Positions 15,259 to 22,101 of a stretch of DNA of 33,870 nucleotides are shown piece by piece. This stretch comes from Candidatus Adlerbacteria bacterium GW2011_GWA1_54_10 (GTDB taxonomy: Bacteria; Patescibacteriota; Minisyncoccia; Phycocordibacterales; SBAW01), in assembly GCA_001004665.1 (NCBI GenBank), contig LCRO01000007.1, forward strand, positions 1 through 33,870. The letters run 5' to 3'. The notes below the pieces were generated by a model. The model was not told the DNA's origin and did no database searches. It saw only the letters and a program-made list of their open reading frames with translations. Positions within the stretch are counted from its first letter, which is position 1; every line of letters starts with the position of its first letter. The position numbers and the translations under genes are program-made.

Positions 15259-16527
15259 ATGGCTAGCAAGAAAAAAGCCAAGAACGAGACGAAGCGGCGC
15301 TGCAAAGGCGCCGTGAAAGCTAATAAATTCCGCGCGAAGGCGGCCAAGCGGAGGGCCAAACTTGCGCCTAAAACCTCAAGGCGACACCTTAAAACAAAGG
15401 CTCCCCAAAGTGTCGCCTTTAAATCCAAGTCACCGGCCGTATCTGCAAAAATAGTCAAGAAGATCGAAGAACAAAACAAAAAAGCCGAAGCTCTTATGGT
15501 ACGCGGGCGCGCACGCGGCTTTGTCACATATGACGAAATTCTAAAGAGCTTCCCGAACATAGAGGAGGACGTTTTGTTTCTTGAAGATCTGTACGAAAAA
15601 TTTTCCACCGCACACATAGATGTGCTCGAGGGTGGCGGTATGCTCGAGGTTATGGAGGAACCCGTGGAGAAGGGCTATACGCGCAGTGACAGCCAGTACG
15701 ACTCTATACAAATGTACCTTCGCGAGATAGGGAAGTATCCTCTGCTCTCGGCGCAGGAAGAGCGCGACCTGGCCAGGCGCATATCGCTGGGCGACAGGGA
15801 GGCGCGCAATCTGCTTGCACGCGCGAACCTGCGACTCGTCGTGTCGATCGCCAAAAAATACGTAGGGCGTTCGCCGGACCTTACCTTACTCGACCTAATA
15901 CAAGAAGGGAATCTGGGTCTCTTTAAAGCCGTGGACAAATTCGACTTCACCAAAGGATTTAAATTTTCGACCTATGCCACTTGGTGGATACGGCAGGCCA
16001 TAACGCGCGCGCTCGCGGACCAGAGCCGCACCATACGCATTCCTGTGCATATGGTCGAAACTATCGCCAAATACAAGCAGGTCTCGCGCCGGCTGGCGCA
16101 GGACCTCGGGCGTGACCCCTTGCCCGAGGAAATAGCGCTTGAAATGGGGCTCGACGTGGAGAAGGTTTACCAGATAGAAAAAATAGACCAGGACACGGTG
16201 TCACTCGAATCGCCGGTCGGCTCGGACGACGACGACGGCAAGTCGGTGCTCGGCGATTTTATAAAAGACGACAAGATACTCTCGCCCGACCAGGAGGTGG
16301 CTCGGCGCATATTAGCGGACCAGCTGCGCGAGATTTTGGATGAATTGTCCCCGAAGGAAAGGGAGATTTTGAAACTGCGGCACGGACTGGAAGACGGCAT
16401 TTATCACACGCTCGAGGAGGTGGGAAAAAAATTCGGCGTTACGCGCGAGCGCATTCGTCAAATAGAGGCCAAGGCGCTCGAGCGCATCCGCACGCACGAA
16501 AAAGCTAAGCGCTTGAGAAGCTATTAG
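15259..16527 (+). CDS. rpoD: RNA polymerase primary sigma-70 factor with basic N-terminal extension
   Basis: Region 2 [56 protein letters not shown]; region 4 [18 protein letters not shown]. Confidence 0.97.
   Translation: MASKKKAKNETKRRCKGAVKANKFRAKAAKRRAKLAPKTSRRHLKTKAPQSVAFKSKSPAVSAKIVKKIEEQNKKAEALMVRGRARGFVTYDEILKSFPNIEEDVLFLEDLYEKFSTAHIDVLEGGGMLEVMEEPVEKGYTRSDSQYDSIQMYLREIGKYPLLSAQEERDLARRISLGDREARNLLARANLRLVVSIAKKYVGRSPDLTLLDLIQEGNLGLFKAVDKFDFTKGFKFSTYATWWIRQAITRALADQSRTIRIPVHMVETIAKYKQVSRRLAQDLGRDPLPEEIALEMGLDVEKVYQIEKIDQDTVSLESPVGSDDDDGKSVLGDFIKDDKILSPDQEVARRILADQLREILDELSPKEREILKLRHGLEDGIYHTLEEVGKKFGVTRERIRQIEAKALERIRTHEKAKRLRSY
15378..15419. repeat. Inverted repeat inside the rpoD N-terminal coding region
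   Basis: AAGGCGACACCTT (15378-15390) ... AAAGTGTCGCCTT (15407-15419); 12 of 13 positions complementary. Confidence 0.8.
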
Positions 16528-16533
16528 AACGAT

Positions 16534-16563
16534 AAACCCCGCCTATTGGCGGGGTTTATTTTT
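16534..16563 (+). terminator. Rho-independent terminator of rpoD
   Basis: AAACCCCGCC-TATT-GGCGGGGTTT-ATTTTT, 10-bp perfect stem plus T-tract. Confidence 0.9.
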
Positions 16564-16647
16564 GCACCGGATAATGAGAGCGATGTATATGGATATCGCA
16601 AGCAGGCCGGCCAGGTACAAGAATGGATGGTCAAGCCAGTACTCCAC
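16543..16647 (-). CDS. Predicted 34-aa small membrane protein MEYWLDHPFLYLAGLLAISIYIALIIRCKNKPRQ
   Basis: GTG start with AGGAGG SD 7 nt upstream, one hydrophobic TM-like segment, TATACAAT -10-like sequence further upstream. Its 3' end lies inside the rpoD terminator hairpin. Confidence 0.55.
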   Translation of the reverse strand: MEYWLDHPFLYLAGLLAISIYIALIIRCKNKPRQ

Positions 16648-16713
16648 TGCGGCCTCCTCCTACCGACTCTGCCGGCATTGTATACCCGCGTTCGCGTAGG
16701 GCATACTGGGTGG

Positions 16714-17559
16714 GTGGGGACAACCAATTTACCGATCAAACACTGGAGCCACTCATCTTTGATGGCGTTTCTGCGCAATCCGCTGGCGTGGTATAAGCGC
16801 TATGTTGAGCTGGTTTACGATATACCGAGCAGTCCGTCGTCCATAGTTGGTCGCGCGGGGCATGTTGCGCTTCAGCACTATTATTCTGGAATAAAAAAAG
16901 AAGACACAATCGCACTTGGACTCGAATATATGCGCGGCGTGCCGGATTTCGAGATAAATTTCGGTGTCGCAAAGACCCGCGCGGCAAAGCGTAAAAAGCG
17001 CGAGCAGATGGAGCGCGAGTACATTCAGGCGATAAATTTTTATCTGGAGCGTCCGCCCCGCTACAACGTGCTCGGAGTCGAGGTCAAGGCCCTCGCAGAA
17101 GTTGCAGGATTGCCTCTGCCTCTTAAGGCGGTTTCGGACCTGGTGGTGCGCTCGCGGGTAGACAAGCGAGCGGTCGACATCGTGGACCACAAGTTCGTGG
17201 ACCACTTCAGCGGGCGCGGGGTGGCCAAATCACTCTTTGTCATACAAGCAATCTTTAATTATTACACCGTGCGGGAGTTCTTTAAAAAGCCGGTGAGACG
17301 CTTTATCGTGCAGGAGTGCAAGAAGAGCCGCAACAAGTACGGCGGGCGGCAGCTACGGCGCTATATAATTGACTTCCGCGATTGCAAAGATGAGTTCGCG
17401 CTCTTCCACAGGCTTATAAAAGATGCGACGCAAGAGATAGGTCGCGAGCGACTTTACCTGCCCAATCCGTCGGACATGTTCGAAGGGGAGAACAGTTTTG
17501 ATATTTACCGTCTAGGGCTGGTGGGGCAGAAAATCGAGGAAGACCTCGTTGACAGCTAA
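16714..17559 (+). CDS. PD-(D/E)XK nuclease superfamily protein (RecB/Cas4-like); ORF track begins at 16546 but GTG 16714 is the likelier start
   Basis: IKHWSHSSLMAFLRNPLAWYKRYV (RecB-like SxSsLxxfxxCP-type entry), VGRAGHVALQHYY, AVSDLVVRSRVDKRAVDIVDHKF (D..DxK core). Confidence 0.72.
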   Translation: MGTTNLPIKHWSHSSLMAFLRNPLAWYKRYVELVYDIPSSPSSIVGRAGHVALQHYYSGIKKEDTIALGLEYMRGVPDFEINFGVAKTRAAKRKKREQMEREYIQAINFYLERPPRYNVLGVEVKALAEVAGLPLPLKAVSDLVVRSRVDKRAVDIVDHKFVDHFSGRGVAKSLFVIQAIFNYYTVREFFKKPVRRFIVQECKKSRNKYGGRQLRRYIIDFRDCKDEFALFHRLIKDATQEIGRERLYLPNPSDMFEGENSFDIYRLGLVGQKIEEDLVDS

Positions 17560-18221
17560 GTGTCCCGCCACCGTACCAAATTTAATTTGGTACGGTGGCG
17601 GGCGGGGAGCACCACGCTCTCGCCGCCCATCGTAAGGAAGGTATACGGAGTACCTTGGCCGCCCGCGGCGACGGCCTCCTGATACTCGGTCGCGACTTTT
17701 TGCGCGAATTTGCCGCTCTGCAGACATTCGTTGAAAGCGCCAACATCAAGGCCTATCTCTTGCGCTATGACTGGCAGCTGATTCAAATCAAGGCCGTTGT
17801 TAGAAGGGGTCACTTCGTAGACTTTGTCTATATAGCGCCAGAAGGCCGCGTCGCCGCCCTGGTCTGCCGCGCACTCGGAAGCTTGCGCCTCCTGCGGCGC
17901 CTTGGAGTGTATCTGCGTAAGAGGGAAGTGGCGGAAAATCCATGCGACATTGCCCTTATCCCCGTAGTAGTCCATTATCTGGTGCATTGTTACGTGGAAA
18001 TCCTTACAGAAGCTACACTCAAGGTCGGCGTACTCGACTACCTTAACCGCGGCATTCGGATTGCCCAAAATATGGTCCTGCCCGGGCGTATATGCGCGCA
18101 CACTCTGCGGGTTGCCTCCGGTGTTCCCACCGGTGCCGCTCTTGCCGGCCCAAAAAACTGCGCCTGCGATAAGTGCTCCCGCGACCACGATAACTACAGG
18201 CAAAACATAATTTTGGTTCAT
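17556..18221 (-). CDS. DsbA-like thioredoxin-fold protein with N-terminal TM anchor; C-terminus replaced by palindrome-encoded residues
   Basis: VVIVVAGALIAGAVFWAG signal anchor, VVEYADLECSFCKDFH (CxxC), FRHFPLTQIHSKAPQEAQASECAADQG, GTPYTFLTMGG. Confidence 0.88.
   Translation of the reverse strand: MNQNYVLPVVIVVAGALIAGAVFWAGKSGTGGNTGGNPQSVRAYTPGQDHILGNPNAAVKVVEYADLECSFCKDFHVTMHQIMDYYGDKGNVAWIFRHFPLTQIHSKAPQEAQASECAADQGGDAAFWRYIDKVYEVTPSNNGLDLNQLPVIAQEIGLDVGAFNECLQSGKFAQKVATEYQEAVAAGGQGTPYTFLTMGGESVVLPARHRTKLNLVRWRDT
17564..17602. repeat. 39-bp odd-centred perfect palindrome overlapping the dsbA-like 3' end
   Basis: CCCGCCACCGTACCAAATT-T-AATTTGGTACGGTGGCGGG: 19-bp perfect arms, 1-nt centre. 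Confidence 0.96.
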
Positions 18222-18284
18222 ATGTCCTTATTCTACAAAGCTTTTTATCAACGCAACAGCCTTGACTAATACATTGATTTGTTT

Positions 18285-18863
18285 CTAAAACGGCAGGGTG
18301 TGGGTGAGTGAGGCCTGGTCCGAGGAAGTGGTTTCCCACATGGAGGTATCGAGCTTGATGTCGCGAAGGCCCTCGAAGTCTTTGTATTTGAGCAGGCTGT
18401 TCTTTATCGCGTACTCGTACAGCTCTTTGGTGATGCGCACATCGTCAAGACAGTATGCTTTTACTTTCTCAAACTCTCCGGCCGCCCACCATTTGCCGGC
18501 ATCAAGCCCGTTGCCGCTTTTTTTCTTCCCGAGCGTCGCTTCCGCGACGCTGTCGAGCCGTAATCTTCTGCCCAAAACTTGCTTGATCTCTTTCAGCAGG
18601 TCTATATGCTTTATCTTCGAAAGGTCGCCCGCGTAATATTTGTTAAGTATTGGAATGTCGAAGTGCTCCGAATTATAGCCCACCAGCATGTCCGCGCTCT
18701 CGAGCATCGGCCACAGCGCACCCAGCTCGTCTTTGGTAAAGCAGGAATATTTGTCGCCGTGCGTATCATGTATACCGACCACGGTTATTTCCAACTCGGA
18801 AAAATCGGGCAATCCGCCGGTAAAGACGCCTTCCGTCTCTATGTCGAGTGTGATGCGCCGCAT
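18285..18863 (-). CDS. RNase H-like 3'-5' exonuclease (DEDD superfamily, YprB/PolB-exo-like)
   Basis: ITLDIETEGVFTG (DxE), MLVGYNSEHFDIPIL (N..FD), YCLDDVRITKELYEY (YxxxD). Confidence 0.82.
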   Translation of the reverse strand: MRRITLDIETEGVFTGGLPDFSELEITVVGIHDTHGDKYSCFTKDELGALWPMLESADMLVGYNSEHFDIPILNKYYAGDLSKIKHIDLLKEIKQVLGRRLRLDSVAEATLGKKKSGNGLDAGKWWAAGEFEKVKAYCLDDVRITKELYEYAIKNSLLKYKDFEGLRDIKLDTSMWETTSSDQASLTHTLPF

Positions 18864-18864
18864 A

Positions 18865-20130
18865 TTACAGATTTAAAAAGAATGCGCCAAGTTCGTCGCG
18901 AGAAAGGGATTCTTCAGCACCGGTTTCCATGTCGCGCACGGAAAAACGCCCCGTCGCAATTTCATCCTGCCCAAAGACGAGGAGCCACGGTATCTTATGC
19001 TTGCCCGCAGCCTTTATCTGGTCGCCGAGCTTTTTCTCGCCAAAGTCTATGGCCGCATTAACTCCTTGCCGCCGGAGCTCTCCTGCAAGACTTTGCGCGT
19101 CTGGCGCGAGCTCGGCGCTTGTAACCGCGATATACAAGTGTGTCGGCGGCCGATACTCTGGCAGCATATTGCGCACGGCGAGGAAATCGCGCACGGTGAC
19201 GTCGCCCATTCCAAACCCCACACCCGGCAAAGGCTCGTCGTCAAAGAGCTCGGTCAGGTTATCGTACCGGCCGCCGCCGAATAGGGAGCGATTATTGTCC
19301 GGATGCGCGTCGAATACCTCAAAAACGATCCCGGTGTAGTAGTTAAAGCCGCGCACGACCTCGGGTGCGTAAATTATGTTGTTTATTCCGGCATTGCGGA
19401 AATCTTCTACTATCTTTGCGACGTCCCGAGGCTCCTCTTTGGGCGAGAGCTCGGCCTGCGCAATACCGAGCCCCATCAGTCCTTCTTTGAATTCCGCTTC
19501 GGGCGCTTTTGCGCGTCGGTCGAGGATGTAAAAAAGTTTTTTTGACTGCTCGGGAGAGAGTGAGTGTTTTTGCACCAGATCGTTAAAGTGGGCGCGGTCC
19601 CCGATCTTAATTACGAAATCCCGTTCCGTCGCGCCGAATGCCCCCATAAGCCCGTACGCCACGCCTATTATCTCGGCGTCAGCCGCAAGGGCGCGACTGC
19701 CGAAGCAATCTACGTTCAATTGCCAGTGCTCGCGCAGGCGACCGCGCTGAGGCCTCTCGTACCTAAAGACGTTCGGCATGGAATAGAGACGCAAAGGGAA
19801 ACCGAGATCGCGCCGCCGCGCGGCCACCATGCGCGCGACCGACGGAGTCATCTCCGGGCGCAAAGTCACCTCGCGCCCGCCGCGGTCGATAAAGGTATAA
19901 GTTTGGTCTTTTATTATTTCCTCATTCTCCGCGCCCTTGGCCTTGTATAGCTCGGAGGGCTCGAGGACGGATGCGTGATATTCTACATACCCGACGCGCT
20001 CGACGAAGCGCCGGCAGGTCTCGAAAAAATAATTCAGGAATGACTGATCCTCCGGATAAAAGTCGCGCACGCCCTTGTAAGGCTCCGTGGACAATCTTTT
20101 TTCTTTATTGGGCGCGGCGTTTTTACTCAT
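18865..20130 (-). CDS. hisS: Histidyl-tRNA synthetase
   Basis: GVRDFYPEDQ, TLRPEMTPSVARM, FRYERPQRGRLREHWQLNVDCFG, GGGRYDNLTELF, GVGFGMGDVTV. Confidence 0.96.
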   Translation of the reverse strand: MSKNAAPNKEKRLSTEPYKGVRDFYPEDQSFLNYFFETCRRFVERVGYVEYHASVLEPSELYKAKGAENEEIIKDQTYTFIDRGGREVTLRPEMTPSVARMVAARRRDLGFPLRLYSMPNVFRYERPQRGRLREHWQLNVDCFGSRALAADAEIIGVAYGLMGAFGATERDFVIKIGDRAHFNDLVQKHSLSPEQSKKLFYILDRRAKAPEAEFKEGLMGLGIAQAELSPKEEPRDVAKIVEDFRNAGINNIIYAPEVVRGFNYYTGIVFEVFDAHPDNNRSLFGGGRYDNLTELFDDEPLPGVGFGMGDVTVRDFLAVRNMLPEYRPPTHLYIAVTSAELAPDAQSLAGELRRQGVNAAIDFGEKKLGDQIKAAGKHKIPWLLVFGQDEIATGRFSVRDMETGAEESLSRDELGAFFLNL

Positions 20131-20140
20131 GGCGCATTTT

Positions 20141-20155
20141 CTGCTATTCTAGCAG
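20141..20155. promoter_or_regulatory. Bidirectional hisS/truB promoter with interlocking -10 boxes in a palindrome
   Basis: CTGCTATTCTAGCAG: TATTCT (+, 20145-20150) 7 nt before truB ATG; TAGAAT (-, 20151-20146) toward hisS. Confidence 0.55.
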
Positions 20156-20157
20156 AT

Positions 20158-20964
20158 ATGCAGGGCTTGTTGAATACGGATATGGCGGCAAAACGATCTT
20201 CTACAGGGCAAGTCCTAAATCTCTACAAAAATCTTGGCGAGACGCCGCGCGAGCGGCTGGAGCGTCTGCGCGGGCGCGAGCGCCATCTGGAGCACGAAGT
20301 CCTGTCTTACGCGGGGCGGCTCGACCCGATGGCCGAGGGGGTGCTCCTTTGTCTTGTGGGCTCCGCCAACAAGCGCCGCGAAGCGTACCTGGAGCTTTCC
20401 AAAGAATACATGCTCGACGTGCTCTTCGGTTTTTCCACGGACACTTACGACATTCTTGGCCGCGTGATGGAGACCGGCGATGGCGGCGGCATTGCGCGTG
20501 AGCGCGTCGTCAAAGTCCTAAATCAGTTCCGCGGCGAACTGTCGCAGCAATATCCGCCATTCTCGTCCAAAGTCGTCGAGGGTAAATCGCTTTTTGAGTG
20601 GGCGCGCAGCAATTCCCTAAGCTCGCTTGTCCTGCCGAGCCGCAGCGTGACAGTTTATGAGATCGCGCTCGAAGGGCTCTACAAAGTAGAAGAGCCGGAT
20701 TTGCTGGCGTATATACAGGAGAATATCGGTAAGGTAAACGGTGATTTTCGGCAGGAAGAAGTGTTGCGTCTTTGGGAGCGGCATCTTAAGGCATCGGGTA
20801 AGAGGAATTTCCCGTGTGCCACCGTCAAAATATCCTGCTCGTCCGGCACTTACGCGCGTTCCATATCTCACGGCCTTGGCGCGGAGCTCGGCATCCCGGC
20901 GCTTACACTCCATCTGCTTCGAACCAAAGTGGGGGATTTCAGCGTCGATAAGTCGCTAAGATAA
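20158..20964 (+). CDS. truB: tRNA pseudouridine synthase TruB family
   Basis: YAGRLDPMAEGVLLCLVG (catalytic Asp motif), KEYMLDVLFGFSTDTYDILG, QYPPFSSKVVEGKSLFEWAR, KISCSSGTYARSISHGLGAELG. Confidence 0.88.
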   Translation: MQGLLNTDMAAKRSSTGQVLNLYKNLGETPRERLERLRGRERHLEHEVLSYAGRLDPMAEGVLLCLVGSANKRREAYLELSKEYMLDVLFGFSTDTYDILGRVMETGDGGGIARERVVKVLNQFRGELSQQYPPFSSKVVEGKSLFEWARSNSLSSLVLPSRSVTVYEIALEGLYKVEEPDLLAYIQENIGKVNGDFRQEEVLRLWERHLKASGKRNFPCATVKISCSSGTYARSISHGLGAELGIPALTLHLLRTKVGDFSVDKSLR

Positions 20965-20968
20965 TCGG

Positions 20969-21080
20969 GCTCCGAAAAAATCAAGTTTGCGCCGAACGCG
21001 GAAAATTTTCAGCAGAAAATTTTCCTACTTCCGGTGCCGTCGCGCCCAGAGACTTCTCTCAAACTTGATTTTCGCTTCGC
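20969..21080. repeat. Copy 2 of the ~112-bp nested inverted-repeat element (inverse orientation to copy 1)
   Basis: Arms AAAATCAAGTTTG (20977-20989) / CAAACTTGATTTT (21060-21072), 13-bp perfect. Internal AAAATTTTCAGCAGAAAATTTT. Reverse complement aligns along its length to 5065-5178. Confidence 0.88.
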
Positions 21081-21087
21081 TATCAGC

Positions 21088-22101
21088 TTACCAATCCAGC
21101 TCACCGGTTTTGTATTCCGTAACTCTTGTCTCGAAAAAGTTTTTTTCCTTGGGCATGTCTATTATTTCCGACATCCAAGGGAAAGGATTGTCTTTGTAGT
21201 ACTGCCGAGGAAGGCCGATGCGCTCGAGGCGCCTGTCGGCGACATGCTCGACATACTGCTTTACGGTAGCCGGCACCAGCCCGACTATCCCGCGTGGCAG
21301 AGCGTCATCCACGTAACTTTTTTCCAACTCGACGCCTCGCATGATGTTTTGCGTAAGCTGCTCGCGGAACTGCGGAGTCCATATGGCTGGATTCTCCGCG
21401 ACAATGGTGTTTATAAGGTCGGCACCGAAGGCAAGATGCACCGATTCATCCCGCAAAATAAACTGGAACTGCTCGCCGATGCCGACCATTCGGCCCTTGC
21501 GTAGCATCGAGAGCGCCATTGCGAACCCCGCGTAAAAGAAAATGCCCTCCATTATCACATAGTAGCCAACGAGGTCGTGGACGAACTTCTGTATGTTTTC
21601 CGCGCCCTCTGTACTAAAGCCCGGATCGAACACGCTTCTGGTCATCTCCACGACAAAATCGTCCTTATCCTTTATAGAGGGAGTAGTGTTGTACATGCTG
21701 TATATATCGTCGGGATTCAGGCCGAGCGTGTCGCAACAGTAAATAAAGGTATCGGTATGAACCGCCTCTTCGTACGCCTGACGCAGAAGATATTGCCGGC
21801 ATTCGGGGTTGGTGATGTGCCTGTAAATCGCAAGCACGAGATTGTTTGCAGTAAGCGATTCAGCAGTGGAGAAGAAACCGAGATTCCACATTATCATCCG
21901 GCGCTCGTCCTCGCTTAGGCCGCCCGGCTTCTTCCACAGCTCGACGTCCTGCTGCATTGAGACTTCCTCGGGCACCCAGTTGTTGGCCACGCCTTTTTTG
22001 TAGTGAGTACGCGCCCATGTGTAGCGCATGGGCAAAATTTTGTTCGGGTCCGTCGTCGAAGCTCCGTTTATGACTCCCATATCAGGCGCTGCAGGACTCA
22101 C
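21088..22101 (-). CDS. nrdB: Ribonucleotide reductase class I beta (R2) subunit, class Ic-like
   Basis: FFSTAESLTANN, LLRQAYEEAVHTDTFIY, YVIMEGIFFYAGF, ILRDESVHLAFG carry the carboxylate/His ligands. Phe at the radical-Tyr site. Confidence 0.93.
   Translation of the reverse strand: MSPAAPDMGVINGASTTDPNKILPMRYTWARTHYKKGVANNWVPEEVSMQQDVELWKKPGGLSEDERRMIMWNLGFFSTAESLTANNLVLAIYRHITNPECRQYLLRQAYEEAVHTDTFIYCCDTLGLNPDDIYSMYNTTPSIKDKDDFVVEMTRSVFDPGFSTEGAENIQKFVHDLVGYYVIMEGIFFYAGFAMALSMLRKGRMVGIGEQFQFILRDESVHLAFGADLINTIVAENPAIWTPQFREQLTQNIMRGVELEKSYVDDALPRGIVGLVPATVKQYVEHVADRRLERIGLPRQYYKDNPFPWMSEIIDMPKEKNFFETRVTEYKTGELDW

Noticed and set aside
16546-16713. N-terminal extension of the nuclease ORF (MAGFIFAPDNESDVYGYRKQ...)
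   Set aside because: Starts inside the rpoD terminator and is antisense to a better small ORF. The RecB-like homology begins at IKHWSHSSL, and GTG 16714 has a -10 6 nt upstream.
16714-17559. Calling the PD-(D/E)XK protein a Cas4
   Set aside because: No cysteine cluster for an iron-sulphur site and no neighbouring cas genes or array; only the superfamily is supported.
17564-17602. Interpretation of the 39-bp palindrome as a bidirectional terminator
   Set aside because: Strong stem between convergent genes, but no T-tract follows on either strand and it encodes the altered DsbA tail. A mobile-palindrome reading fits better, though a terminator role is not excluded.
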